Below the pieces are notes generated by a model. The model did not search any database. It saw only the letters and a program-made list of their open reading frames with translations, and was not told the DNA's origin. Position numbers and translations under genes: made by a program. From Idiomarina zobellii (GTDB lineage Bacteria > Pseudomonadota > Gammaproteobacteria > Enterobacterales > Alteromonadaceae), in the NCBI RefSeq assembly GCF_900100855.1, contig NZ_FNCB01000010.1, positions 21,455 to 85,454 of the forward strand: a stretch of 64,000 nt of DNA, read 5' to 3'. The stretch's first letter is position 1. Each line of letters begins with the position of its first letter. This document shows, piece after piece, positions 1 to 8,778 of this stretch.

Positions 1-31
1 TCGATCATCCGGCCGGTGTGAATCACTCTAA

Positions 32-1798
32 TTAGTTAAAGCGACGTGCTGCGCCCTTTCCTGCCTGACGGCGTTTAGGGCCACGGGCGTCACGGTCACG
101 AGGTGGACGCGGCGCACGCTTAACTTGCTCATCACTTAGCTCAAGACCCATTGGTTGCTGACGGACACGCGCTTTTTTCAATACGTGCATGACGTCTTTC
201 GGCATACCTTTTGGCAGTTGAACTAACGCATGGTTGTCAAATAACTGGATTTGACCAATGTATTTGCTGTCCATAGAGGCTTCGTTAGCAATCGCGCCAA
301 CGATGTCTCCGGGACGAGCACCATGCTCTTTACCCACTTGAATTTTATACGTATCAAAATCGATATCTGCGGCACGTCCACCACGCTCTGCACGAGGTTT
401 ACGTTTGTCACCACGTTCATTACGGCCAGGACGTTCACTGCGCATTTCACGCACTGGACGGTCTTCTTTCAGGAACAATGGACGTTGTTTGTGCTGTTCA
501 GTTAATAATGCCAAGGCAATATCTTCCGCTGACAACTCACCACTTTCCAGCCACTGACCCAATAATTTTTTCAGTTTATCGCTATCAGCATGGGCGCTGT
601 CAGCTTGCATTGATGCCTGAAGCTTTTCCAGTAATTGCTGTTGGCGATGCTGGCTCAACTGGTTCGCATTTGGAACTTCGAAGAACTCTACTGGTGCGTT
701 AGTTAAACGCTCGTAGTGGCGCAATAAATGACGCTCTTTCGCACGGAAGAATAAGATAGCTTCACCTGAGCGGCCCGCGCGACCTGTACGACCAATACGG
801 TGAACATAAGACTCAGTGTCACTCGGTAAGTCATAGTTAATAACATGGGTAATTTCAGGTACATCTAAGCCACGAGCAACAACGTCGGTAGCAACCAGAA
901 TTTCGATATGTCCACTACGCAACTGACTGACTGTTTGCTCACGTTGAGCCTGGTTTAAGTCGCCACTTAAAGGTGACGCTTTGAATCCTGAACGTTGTAA
1001 TAACTCAGCGACATCCATAGTGTCCTGACGCGTACGCACGAAAATCAAAGCTCGCTGATACGGAGTCACTTCTAATAAGCGAGTCAGAGCCGTCATTTTA
1101 GTCATGCCCTGAACTTTCCACGCTTTCTGTTTGATTGTCGCTTTTTCACGCGCAACCGCTTCAATCTGAATATTCAGTGGTTTATTCAGGAACGTTTTGG
1201 CTAGCTTACGGATAGCGTTCGGCATGGTTGCCGAGAACAATGCTCGCTGAGCAGTCTCAGGCACACCTTTTAAAATAGTTTCAATGTCTTCAATGAAGCC
1301 CATGTTCAACATTTCGTCGGCTTCATCTAATACCGCAACCTTCAAACCATCCAGTTGCAATACGTTTTTATTCAGTAAGTCGATAAGACGACCCGGCGTA
1401 CCAACAACAATTGAGGTACCTTGTTTTAACGCTTTTACCTGCGGGCCGAAAGCCGCACCGCCATAAACAGTAGCAACACCGACGCCACGCATCTTCTTAG
1501 AAAAGCCTTCTAAAGCTTCAGCAACCTGAATAGCTAGCTCACGCGTTGGTGTAACCACCAAAACTTGAGTCTGTTTCAGCGAAGGGTCTATTTTGGCCAG
1601 CGCGGGTAAACCAAATGCGGCTGTTTTACCGGTACCTGTTTGTGCTTCGCCCAGAACGTCGTTACCTTCCAATAACGCAGGAATAGATTGCTGCTGGATA
1701 GGAGTTGGGGTTTCGAAACCCATAGCGTTCAGTTGTTCAAGCACAGCAGAAGGTAAAGCCATGTCGCTGAACGACAGGCTCGATTGAGTCTTTGACAT
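32..1798 (-). CDS. deaD: DEAD-box ATP-dependent RNA helicase DeaD/CsdA
   Basis: A 588-residue RNA helicase that unwinds structured RNA, with family roles in ribosome assembly and cold adaptation. The sequence shows the Q motif (PTPIQQQSIP), Walker A AQTGTGKT near residue 55, PTRELA, the DEAD box near 158, SAT, and HRIGRTGR near 335. After the two RecA lobes comes a DbpA-type RNA-binding domain at about 485-560, then a basic Arg/Lys-rich tail. Length and tail fit CsdA rather than the shorter RhlE or SrmB. The ATG at 1798 gives the complete Q-motif region. The gene stands alone on the minus strand, divergent from gabD, and appears to have a leader of about 180 nt, as is common for cold-shock helicases. 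Confidence 0.95.
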   Translation of the reverse strand: MSKTQSSLSFSDMALPSAVLEQLNAMGFETPTPIQQQSIPALLEGNDVLGEAQTGTGKTAAFGLPALAKIDPSLKQTQVLVVTPTRELAIQVAEALEGFSKKMRGVGVATVYGGAAFGPQVKALKQGTSIVVGTPGRLIDLLNKNVLQLDGLKVAVLDEADEMLNMGFIEDIETILKGVPETAQRALFSATMPNAIRKLAKTFLNKPLNIQIEAVAREKATIKQKAWKVQGMTKMTALTRLLEVTPYQRALIFVRTRQDTMDVAELLQRSGFKASPLSGDLNQAQREQTVSQLRSGHIEILVATDVVARGLDVPEITHVINYDLPSDTESYVHRIGRTGRAGRSGEAILFFRAKERHLLRHYERLTNAPVEFFEVPNANQLSQHRQQQLLEKLQASMQADSAHADSDKLKKLLGQWLESGELSAEDIALALLTEQHKQRPLFLKEDRPVREMRSERPGRNERGDKRKPRAERGGRAADIDFDTYKIQVGKEHGARPGDIVGAIANEASMDSKYIGQIQLFDNHALVQLPKGMPKDVMHVLKKARVRQQPMGLELSDEQVKRAPRPPRDRDARGPKRRQAGKGAARRFN

Positions 1799-1821
1799 AA
1801 ATTGTGTCTCACTATATTCCC

Positions 1822-1839
1822 GTTTGCCTCATGGCAAAC
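1822..1839. other. Hairpin in the deaD leader; rest of the 1799-2132 gap
   Basis: The 334-bp gap between deaD and gabD holds no convincing gene. It contains the deaD leader, a perfect 7-bp inverted repeat (GTTTGCC, 4-nt loop, GGCAAAC) ending about 24 nt before the deaD start codon, the deaD promoter, and an AT-rich stretch upstream of gabD. No T-run follows the hairpin on either strand, so it is not a standard terminator. A role in the leader RNA is an inference. Confidence 0.45.
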
Positions 1840-1984
1840 AAAACAAATATGGGGTTATGGCCCGGCAACAGGAATCAGTGGTCAGTCTCTAAACTGTCTG
1901 GACTGGAATCAGGCGCTGCAACCCCGCGAATCAAGGGTGACCGCTGCCTCATCAGTAATGCGGTGTTCCTTGAAGGAGCTGCGG

Positions 1985-2012
1985 ATTATACGCATTTACT
2001 CAATAAAAGCAA
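1985..2012 (-). promoter_or_regulatory. Candidate sigma70 promoter of deaD
   Basis: On the minus strand a perfect -10 TATAAT (1990-1985) lies 16 nt from a -35-like TTGCTT (2012-2007). A start near 1978 would give a leader of about 180 nt before the deaD ATG. The -10 is strong and the -35 only fair. Confidence 0.5.
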
Positions 2013-2132
2013 TGCAACTGGGTACTTTTTCGACAAAAAGCAAAATATAGACTGAAATCATTGAAAAAGTTGAACCATTTGTGCATTTATTGCCTACATT
2101 AATAGAGATAAATTTATTCAGTTGGAGGCTAT

Positions 2133-3590
2133 ATGTCAGCACATTCCATGTCATCACTTACCAAAAGCGATTGTTTCATCGAGGGTCACTGGGTACCGAC
2201 AGAAAAACGTTTCAATGTTACTAACCCGGCAACCGGCGAGGTGTTGGCCGAAGTAGCCGATGCCGATGACGAACTTACACAGCGCGCTATTAACGTCGCC
2301 GAGACCGCCTTGGCGAAATGGCGCAAGAAAACCGCCCGCGAACGCGCCGTTCTTTTGCGCAAGTGGTATCTGTCTATGATGGACAACAAGCAGGCATTGG
2401 GCGAATTGATGAGCGCCGAACAAGGCAAACCGGTTCCAGAAGCGGTTGGTGAGGTCGAGTACGGTGCCAGCTTCGTCGACTGGTTTGCCGGCGAAGCCGA
2501 ACGCATTAACGGTGATATTCTGCCGCTGACCGACAGCAGTAAACGCGTGTTAGTAACCAAAGAACCCGTTGGCGTCTGCGCGGCCATTACCCCGTGGAAC
2601 TTCCCGAATGCGATGATCACTCGAAAAATTGCACCGGCATTAGCCGCTGGCTGCACCATCGTTGTTAAGCCACCGCAGTTAACTCCTCTTTCAAGCTTAG
2701 CGTTGGCGCAACTTGCCAGTGAAGTGGGCATTCCGGACGGTGTTATTAATATCATTCCAACCAGCGATGCAAAAACTGTAGGTAAGCGCCTGGCAACTTC
2801 GCCGCAGGTTCGTAAGTTGTCATTCACGGGCTCTACCGGCGTTGGCAAGATTCTTATGCAACAATGCTCAGAGCACGTATCCAAAGTGTCGCTGGAGCTG
2901 GGCGGTAATGCTCCGTTCCTGGTGTTTGACGACGCCGACATTGAGCAGGCTGCCGATCAGCTTATTGCCTGTAAATTCCGTAATGGCGGACAAACCTGCG
3001 TTTCTGCCAACCGAGTGTTGGTGCAGGAAACGGTTGCTGAAAAATTCACTCAGGCTATTGTCAGCAAGGTAAAAGCATTAAAAGTGGGGCCGGGAACTGA
3101 AGAAGGCGTCGACTTAGGACCTCTAATTGATCAGGATGCTGTCGATAAGGTTCAGCGCCTGGTGCTGTCAGCAAAATCAGATGGCGCTACGATTGAAGCC
3201 GGCGGTTCAGTCATGACCGAACTGGGCGATTTATTCTACGCACCAACCGTGGTTTCAGGCGTTACTGACGATATGGACATCACCAAAGAAGAAATCTTTG
3301 GTCCTGTCGTTGCCATTAATACCTTCGAAACGGAAGAAGAAGGCATTAAGAAAGCCAATGACACGCCATTTGGGCTGGCGTCGTACTTTGCCGCGAAAGA
3401 CACCTCTCGCATTTTCCGAGTGAGTGAAGCACTTGAATACGGCATGGTAGGCGTGAATACCGGCGGTATTTCGCATGCTTACAACCCATTTGGCGGCATT
3501 AAAGAGTCCGGTATTGGACGGGAAGGATCAAAATACGGTATTGATGAATACTTAGAATTGAAAACCGTAACCCTCGGCGGACTTGAATGA
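2133..3590 (+). CDS. gabD: NAD(P)-dependent succinate-semialdehyde dehydrogenase
   Basis: A 485-residue aldehyde dehydrogenase of the GabD subfamily, which oxidises succinate semialdehyde to succinate in the GABA shunt. Visible are the cofactor-binding PWNFP segment, a glycine-rich FTGSTGVGK, the general-base Glu in LELGGNAP near residue 254, and the nucleophile Cys in GGQTCVSANR near 288. Length matches E. coli GabD (482). The ATG at 2133 follows a good ribosome site (TTGGAGG). A second ATG five codons in is possible but less well placed. The stop overlaps the next aldehyde dehydrogenase by 4 bp (ATGA), so the two are probably co-transcribed and translationally coupled. Exact substrate is inferred from subfamily resemblance. 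Confidence 0.9.
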   Translation: MSAHSMSSLTKSDCFIEGHWVPTEKRFNVTNPATGEVLAEVADADDELTQRAINVAETALAKWRKKTARERAVLLRKWYLSMMDNKQALGELMSAEQGKPVPEAVGEVEYGASFVDWFAGEAERINGDILPLTDSSKRVLVTKEPVGVCAAITPWNFPNAMITRKIAPALAAGCTIVVKPPQLTPLSSLALAQLASEVGIPDGVINIIPTSDAKTVGKRLATSPQVRKLSFTGSTGVGKILMQQCSEHVSKVSLELGGNAPFLVFDDADIEQAADQLIACKFRNGGQTCVSANRVLVQETVAEKFTQAIVSKVKALKVGPGTEEGVDLGPLIDQDAVDKVQRLVLSAKSDGATIEAGGSVMTELGDLFYAPTVVSGVTDDMDITKEEIFGPVVAINTFETEEEGIKKANDTPFGLASYFAAKDTSRIFRVSEALEYGMVGVNTGGISHAYNPFGGIKESGIGREGSKYGIDEYLELKTVTLGGLE

Positions 3591-4960
3591 ACCCACAACT
3601 TAAAACGTTAGAGCAACTTCAACACACCTTTGACAGCGGGCTTACACGTCCGCTGTCTTGGCGTCAGCAGCAGTTAAAACAGCTCTCCCGTTTTTTAGAA
3701 GACCACGAAAAGGACTTACTGGAGGCACTGCAGCAAGATTTAGGAAAGTGCCCCAGCGAGTCTCAACTCACGGAAATTCAGTTTTTAAAAACCGACATAA
3801 GGCATAGCCTCAAAGCACTTCCTGGCTGGGTGAAACCGCGCAAAGTCAGTAACCCAATGCTTGCCTGGCCTGCCACGAGTGTAATAGTGCCAGAGCCCTT
3901 AGGAAGCGTATTAGTCTTAGGAGCCTGGAATTACCCGGTGCAACTGACATTAGCGCCCGTTATTGCCGCTATTGCTGCGGGTAACTGTGCGCTGATTAAG
4001 CCATCAGAGCATGCTGAGGCAACCGCAAAAGTTTTTGAGAAACACCTGGTAAATTACCTAGACAGCGCAGCGTTTAAAGTCATTACTGGCGGCGTTGAAG
4101 TCTCTCAACAGCTGACCGAATTACCGTTTGATCATATTTTTTACACGGGCGGCCCACAAGCGGCTAAAGCCATTATGGCAGCGGCGGCTAAAAACCTGAC
4201 ACCTGTTACGCTTGAATTGGGTGGCAAAAGTCCTGCCGTTGTGTTGAGCGACGCCGATATTACCGTAATGGCTCGCCGCATTGTCTGGGGCAAATACCTT
4301 AACGCTGGGCAAACCTGTATCGCGCCAGACTATTTGCTGGTTGAGGAGTCAATGAAAGATCGTTTAATTGACGCATTACGCGAGCAAATTGCGCAATTTT
4401 ATGGGGATGATCCTCAGCAATCGAATGACTATGGCCGTATTATTCACGAGCAACACTGGCAACGACTGACACAGATGCTGGACAGTGAAAACGTCGTTAT
4501 TGGTGGAGATTTTGACAAGCGTGAGCGTTATATCGCACCAACAGTTATCGATGGAGTATCTGGTGACAGTTCGCTAATGCAGGAAGAAATATTTGGTCCG
4601 CTATTGCCGGTAGTCAGCGTGAAGTCAGCTTCTGAAGCTATTGAGTTTATCAACACCAAGCCTAAACCTTTGGCGCTTTATGTGTTTTCAAAAGATAAGC
4701 GAATGCTGAAACAGTTTACTCAACGAGTGTCCGCTGGCAATGTTTGCTACAACGACACCCTGATGTTTATGCTCAACGACAACCTGCCGTTTGGGGGTGT
4801 AGGCCAAAGCGGTATGGGTTGTTATCACGGAAAGTGGGGCTTTGATACTTTTAGTCATTTAAAACCCGTCATGACCCGCAGTTTCAGCTTCGACGTGGCA
4901 TTGCGTTACCCCCCTTACAGTAAATTAAAAGACAAAGTCTTATCCTGGTTTGCCGGTTAA
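3587..4960 (+). CDS. Class 3-type aldehyde dehydrogenase (coniferyl/fatty aldehyde-like)
   Basis: A 457-residue aldehyde dehydrogenase of the short class 3 kind, which lacks the N-terminal extension seen in GabD. The cofactor loop FYTGGPQAAK is followed by the catalytic Glu in LELGGKSP near residue 208 and the nucleophile Cys in NAGQTCIAPDY near 243. The family oxidises medium- or long-chain and aromatic aldehydes; coniferyl aldehyde dehydrogenase is the usual label in proteobacteria, but the real substrate cannot be read from sequence. It overlaps gabD by 4 bp. A hydrophobic and basic C-terminus (KLKDKVLSWFAG) could touch membrane, as in fatty aldehyde dehydrogenases, though this is a guess. 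No terminator is visible before cnoX. Confidence 0.85.
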   Translation: MNPQLKTLEQLQHTFDSGLTRPLSWRQQQLKQLSRFLEDHEKDLLEALQQDLGKCPSESQLTEIQFLKTDIRHSLKALPGWVKPRKVSNPMLAWPATSVIVPEPLGSVLVLGAWNYPVQLTLAPVIAAIAAGNCALIKPSEHAEATAKVFEKHLVNYLDSAAFKVITGGVEVSQQLTELPFDHIFYTGGPQAAKAIMAAAAKNLTPVTLELGGKSPAVVLSDADITVMARRIVWGKYLNAGQTCIAPDYLLVEESMKDRLIDALREQIAQFYGDDPQQSNDYGRIIHEQHWQRLTQMLDSENVVIGGDFDKRERYIAPTVIDGVSGDSSLMQEEIFGPLLPVVSVKSASEAIEFINTKPKPLALYVFSKDKRMLKQFTQRVSAGNVCYNDTLMFMLNDNLPFGGVGQSGMGCYHGKWGFDTFSHLKPVMTRSFSFDVALRYPPYSKLKDKVLSWFAG

Positions 4961-5035
4961 CCTTGAAATTGGCGTTTAGCGTCAGCATATCCTGCGTTAA
5001 GACACGAATAAACTGACACAGGAGAACGGGCGCAA

Positions 5036-5887
5036 ATGTCACAGTCCAACATTATTGATGTCACCCTGCAGAACTTTCAGCAGGTGCTCTTAGAAGGCTC
5101 AAAAGAGAAACTGGTTATTATCGACTTTTGGGCTGACTGGTGCGAGCCATGCAAGCAGCTAATGCCAGTGTTGGAAAAGTTGGCGGGCGAATACAACGAC
5201 CAGGTTATTCTGGCTAAAATAAACTGCGACGACCAACAAGAATTGGCCATGCAGTTTGGTATCCGTAGCCTTCCAACTGTGGCTTTCTTCAAAAACGGTG
5301 AGCCGGTCGATAGCTTTGGTGGTGTTAAAACCGAAGGCGAAATTCGGGAAATTTTGAGCAAACACCTACCCAGCCCGTCAGATAACCTGATTCAACAGGC
5401 ACAAGTAGCCATGGGTGAAGGCGATGCAAACAAAGCCTATACCTTGGCTAAGCAAGCCTATGACCTCGACAATACCGATATGGCAGCCGTTAAGTTGCTC
5501 GCTGAAGCGGCGGTCGACGCCGGTCGATTAGACCAGGCGAAAGAGCTTGTCGCTGCAATTCCTATGGTTGAGCAAGACAGTGACTATCAGCGCATTAAAG
5601 GCAAGCTAGAATTAGCGGAAGACGCTGCCGACTCTCCGGAACTTCGCGCTTTGCAGGATCAAGCCGAGCAAAACCCAGATGACTTATCGCTGAAATTACA
5701 ATTAGCCTTAAAGTTTCATGAAGCGAACCGCGATGAGGAAGCTCTGCAACTGGTGTTTACCGTGTTAACGAAAGACGTCAATTTTGAAGGTGCGAAAAAA
5801 TACGCACTGGACATTATTAATTCGTTACCCGATGGTGATCCGCTCGCAGCGACCTATCGTAGAAAACTCTACAGCATGATGTATTAG
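5036..5887 (+). CDS. cnoX: Thioredoxin-domain co-chaperone CnoX (YbbN)
   Basis: A 283-residue protein with an N-terminal thioredoxin fold (about 1-110) followed by TPR-like helical repeats to the end, the layout of CnoX/YbbN. The family holds unfolding clients and passes them to GroEL and DnaK under oxidative or chlorine stress. Here the thioredoxin active site is intact as WCEPC, with cysteines at residues 36 and 39. E. coli YbbN has lost the first cysteine, so this version could be redox-active like the Caulobacter form. The cis-Pro region (RSLPTVAFFKNG) is present. The ATG at 5036 follows AGGAG at slightly long spacing. A strong terminator follows, so this is probably the end of a transcript. 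Confidence 0.92.
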   Translation: MSQSNIIDVTLQNFQQVLLEGSKEKLVIIDFWADWCEPCKQLMPVLEKLAGEYNDQVILAKINCDDQQELAMQFGIRSLPTVAFFKNGEPVDSFGGVKTEGEIREILSKHLPSPSDNLIQQAQVAMGEGDANKAYTLAKQAYDLDNTDMAAVKLLAEAAVDAGRLDQAKELVAAIPMVEQDSDYQRIKGKLELAEDAADSPELRALQDQAEQNPDDLSLKLQLALKFHEANRDEEALQLVFTVLTKDVNFEGAKKYALDIINSLPDGDPLAATYRRKLYSMMY

Positions 5888-5909
5888 GCTGTTCACTAGC
5901 AACGATCTT

Positions 5910-5938
5910 GGCCGGCTCCCTCAGCCGGCCCTTTTTTT
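5910..5938 (+). terminator. Rho-independent terminator after cnoX
   Basis: An 8-bp GC-rich stem (GGCCGGCT, 6-nt loop, AGCCGGCC) is followed directly by CTTTTTTT. It lies 22 nt after the cnoX stop and before zapE. Confidence 0.9.
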
Positions 5939-5958
5939 GGTACTAACTGACTAACCCC

Positions 5959-7044
5959 ATGCAGCAAATTTATCAGAGCCAGGTTAACTCCGGAAAACTG
6001 AACGAAGACTCATTTCAACGCGAAGCGGTCACCGCATTGCAGCAGCGTCTTGATGCTATTCGGAAGAACAGCCAGGCGCCCATAAAAAGCTTGTACTTCT
6101 ACGGCCCTGTCGGTCGCGGAAAAACCATGCTAATGGATATGTTTTCCGAACAGCTACGCTCACTTTCAACAGCCAATTCATCGTTTATAAGGCTGCACTA
6201 CCACCACTTTATGGCCAGAGTTCATGATGCACTTAATGGTTTGCAGGGCGAGGAAAACCCAATGCAACAAGTTGCAAAAGAGTGGGCCAACGAATATTCG
6301 ATTATCTGCCTGGACGAATTTTTTGTAGAAGACATTGGCGACGCCATGATTCTGGCTCGCCTTTGGGAAAGCTTGTTTGCTGAGGGCGTGACATTAATTA
6401 CAACGTCTAACGCGCCTCCTGCCGAACTGTATAAAGACGGCTTGGCTCGACACCGCTTTGAACCGACTATTGAGCTTTTAAACAGTCAGTGCGAACTCAT
6501 TGACTTAGGTTTTGGCACTGATTACCGGCGAATTAACCATACTGACATGCCGCTTTATCTTATTGAGGGACAACCTGAAGAATTAAAAACTTTGGCCGAG
6601 ACGCGCTGTGGCACGGTAGAGCCAGCCGAAAGCGTCTCAATAATGAACCGAAGTATTCCTTGCTTGTGGGGCAATAAAAAAATAATTGGCTTTGACTTCA
6701 TGAGCTTATGCTCTGGTCCCAGAAGCCAGCGTGACTACATGGAACTGGCCGATAAATATTCCGCCATAGCCGTTCAAAATGTGCCTGCCTTTACCTACGT
6801 TCCCGACAAAGAGTTGGTGCATGGCGTCGAAGAAACCTACCAGCGGGAACACGACGCAAAGCTTATCAGTAAGCTCGATAATGAAGCTCGCCGCTTTATC
6901 GCACTTGTCGACGAATGCTATGACCGCGGCTGCAGATTGCTTATAACAGCAGAAGTCAGTGTTGAGCAACTGTATCAGGCACGACAGCTTGCCTTCCCAT
7001 TCAGACGCTGTGTGTCGCGTCTTTTCGAAATGCAGCATTGGTAG
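5959..7044 (+). CDS. zapE: Cell division protein ZapE (AFG1-like ATPase)
   Basis: A 361-residue AFG1-like P-loop ATPase. In E. coli ZapE associates with the Z-ring under stress and low oxygen. Visible are Walker A GPVGRGKTM near residue 50, LHYHHFMARVHDAL, Walker B with CLDEFFVEDIGDAM near 120, the sensor segment TTSNAPPAELYKDGL, and the conserved C-terminal FIALVDECYDRG and FPFRRCVSRLFEMQ. Length is close to E. coli ZapE (about 375). The ATG at 5959 has no clear Shine-Dalgarno sequence, but the N-terminus aligns well with the family. It sits alone between the cnoX terminator and a transporter gene. Confidence 0.93.
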   Translation: MQQIYQSQVNSGKLNEDSFQREAVTALQQRLDAIRKNSQAPIKSLYFYGPVGRGKTMLMDMFSEQLRSLSTANSSFIRLHYHHFMARVHDALNGLQGEENPMQQVAKEWANEYSIICLDEFFVEDIGDAMILARLWESLFAEGVTLITTSNAPPAELYKDGLARHRFEPTIELLNSQCELIDLGFGTDYRRINHTDMPLYLIEGQPEELKTLAETRCGTVEPAESVSIMNRSIPCLWGNKKIIGFDFMSLCSGPRSQRDYMELADKYSAIAVQNVPAFTYVPDKELVHGVEETYQREHDAKLISKLDNEARRFIALVDECYDRGCRLLITAEVSVEQLYQARQLAFPFRRCVSRLFEMQHW

Positions 7045-7290
7045 GGGAAACACGCCGGTAAAAAGACGCCAATCTGTTCCAGAGAGTAGAATTCCCTGTA
7101 TTTACCAGCGTGTTAAAACAGGGTTAGAAAAAGGTTACATGAGTTTTAACATTTTCCAATATAGCATTTGTAATGGATGTTAATAATTTTTTTAGCACTC
7201 AGGTCAGACTTGCCAATATTCACGACGTATTCACTCATCCGCTGCTTGCCGTTAACGTTACCCCTTGCTAGGATTGCTGGAATTTAAAAA

Positions 7291-7319
7291 TTGATGCTTA
7301 CAAAGCACCTCAAGATAAT
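7291..7319 (+). promoter_or_regulatory. Sigma70-type promoter of the NSS transporter gene
   Basis: TTGATG (7291-7296) and GATAAT (7314-7319) are separated by exactly 17 nt, placing a start near 7326 and giving a leader of about 15 nt. The remaining gap upstream (7045-7290) is AT-rich and shows no gene. Confidence 0.6.
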
Positions 7320-7340
7320 AACGATAACAAGAAGGTCAGA

Positions 7341-8759
7341 ATGAGCGAACAACGCGATCAATTCAGCTCTAAAATTGGATTTATACTTGCCGCGGCAGGC
7401 TCTGCCGTTGGTATCGGAAACTTAGTTGGCTTCCCTGTTGCCGCAACAAAAAACGGTGGTGGTGCCTTTCTTATTATTTATGCTTTGTTCGTTGCCTTTA
7501 TCTGCCTGCCTGTCATGCTGGCAGAAATGGGGCTGGGCCGCCGCGCACAAAAAAGCCCACTAGGGTCCTATCAAGCATTATCACCAGACAATAAAGGCTG
7601 GCATATCGCGGGGCTACTGGCCGTTATTACGCCCTTTATGATTGCCGTATTCTATATGGTCATTACCGTATGGATATTCGGCTATTTATGGCACTCAGTA
7701 ACCGGCAACCTGGCGATGTTAGCCGACCCGGAATACTTCGGGCAGTTTGTGAATGATTACGGTTTTGTTGGCTTCCTGGTGGCAGTTACCGTCATTATTA
7801 ACGTGATTCTGGTAGGAGGCGTTCGCAAAGGCATCGAAAAAGCTGCCAAGTTCCTGATGCCAGCTCTTTTTATTATGCTGGTATTGCTGGTCATTTTCGT
7901 TTTATCACTGGACAACGCAGCGTTGGGTGTTGAGTTTTACTTGGTCCCTGACTTCTCAAAAATTGACGGCTCCGTTATCAATGGTGCACTGGCACAAGCT
8001 TTCTTCTCATTATCTCTGGGTATGGGTATTCTGATTACTTACGGCTCTTATTTCAGCCGCCGCGACGATATTGTAACCTCAGGAAAGTTAGTTGCACTCA
8101 CCGATACCGCTGTAGCATTTACCGCCGGCTTAATGACTCTGCCCGCTATTTTTGCGATAAACCCGAACACCAACCCGGACACGCTGAGCGACTCGTCAGT
8201 CAGTATGATTTTCTCCTTCTTCCCACAAATTTTTGTGGCATTAGAAGGCGTTGTCGGGTATTTCGGTGCCAGCTTAGCCGCGACTGTCTTCTTTTTGCTG
8301 ACGTTTATTGCAGCTATTACGTCACTGGTATCGATACTGGAAGTACCAACGGCAGCCATTATTGAAAAAGCAAAGTTCAGCCGGAAAAAGACTCTGCTGG
8401 TTATGGGTTTTGCCGTTACCGTACTTACACTAATAGCAGCCACCTCATTTGGTTTTATACCAGCATTTACTGAGTTCACATCATACGCCGGGCAAACGAA
8501 ATCGGTTTTTGACGTTATTTACGACGTCTTTTACGACACCATATTGCCGCTAAATGGTCTGCTTATCTGCTTGTTTGTGACTCTACACTGGCGCAAAAAA
8601 GGGTTAGAAGACGAACTGTCAGAAGGCAACCCGAATTATAGAAATACACTACTAGCCAAATATGTGCGTATTTCTATCAGCACCTTTATTCCGTTAATTC
8701 TGGCGGTGGTTTTCATTAATACAGTACTGACAAAATTTGTCGGGTTTTCACTATTTTAA
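7341..8759 (+). CDS. Sodium-dependent transporter, neurotransmitter:sodium symporter (NSS) family
   Basis: A 472-residue inner-membrane protein with about 11-12 hydrophobic helices. The first helix carries the NSS sodium and substrate signature (AAAGSAVGIGNLVGFP), followed by GGGAFLIIY. Known bacterial members such as LeuT, Tyt1 and MhsT take up amino acids with sodium. The substrate here cannot be inferred. Sodium coupling fits a marine lifestyle. The ATG at 7341 follows AGAAGG at good spacing and a short predicted leader. tmcA begins 19 bp after the stop, so the two may share a transcript. Confidence 0.92.
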   Translation: MSEQRDQFSSKIGFILAAAGSAVGIGNLVGFPVAATKNGGGAFLIIYALFVAFICLPVMLAEMGLGRRAQKSPLGSYQALSPDNKGWHIAGLLAVITPFMIAVFYMVITVWIFGYLWHSVTGNLAMLADPEYFGQFVNDYGFVGFLVAVTVIINVILVGGVRKGIEKAAKFLMPALFIMLVLLVIFVLSLDNAALGVEFYLVPDFSKIDGSVINGALAQAFFSLSLGMGILITYGSYFSRRDDIVTSGKLVALTDTAVAFTAGLMTLPAIFAINPNTNPDTLSDSSVSMIFSFFPQIFVALEGVVGYFGASLAATVFFLLTFIAAITSLVSILEVPTAAIIEKAKFSRKKTLLVMGFAVTVLTLIAATSFGFIPAFTEFTSYAGQTKSVFDVIYDVFYDTILPLNGLLICLFVTLHWRKKGLEDELSEGNPNYRNTLLAKYVRISISTFIPLILAVVFINTVLTKFVGFSLF

Positions 8760-8778
8760 TGGCAGAGTGTTGTAAGTA

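Noticed and set aside
1802..2055. Two short overlapping plus-strand open frames upstream of gabD
   Set aside because: They overlap each other in different frames, lie in the deaD leader and promoter, lack ribosome sites and resemble no family.
2186..2941. A 251-residue open frame antisense to gabD
   Set aside because: It is a shadow of the gabD codon pattern, with no ribosome site or recognisable domain.
4961..5035. Terminator or small gene between the aldehyde dehydrogenase and cnoX
   Set aside because: No stable stem with a T-run and no open frame with a ribosome site were seen.
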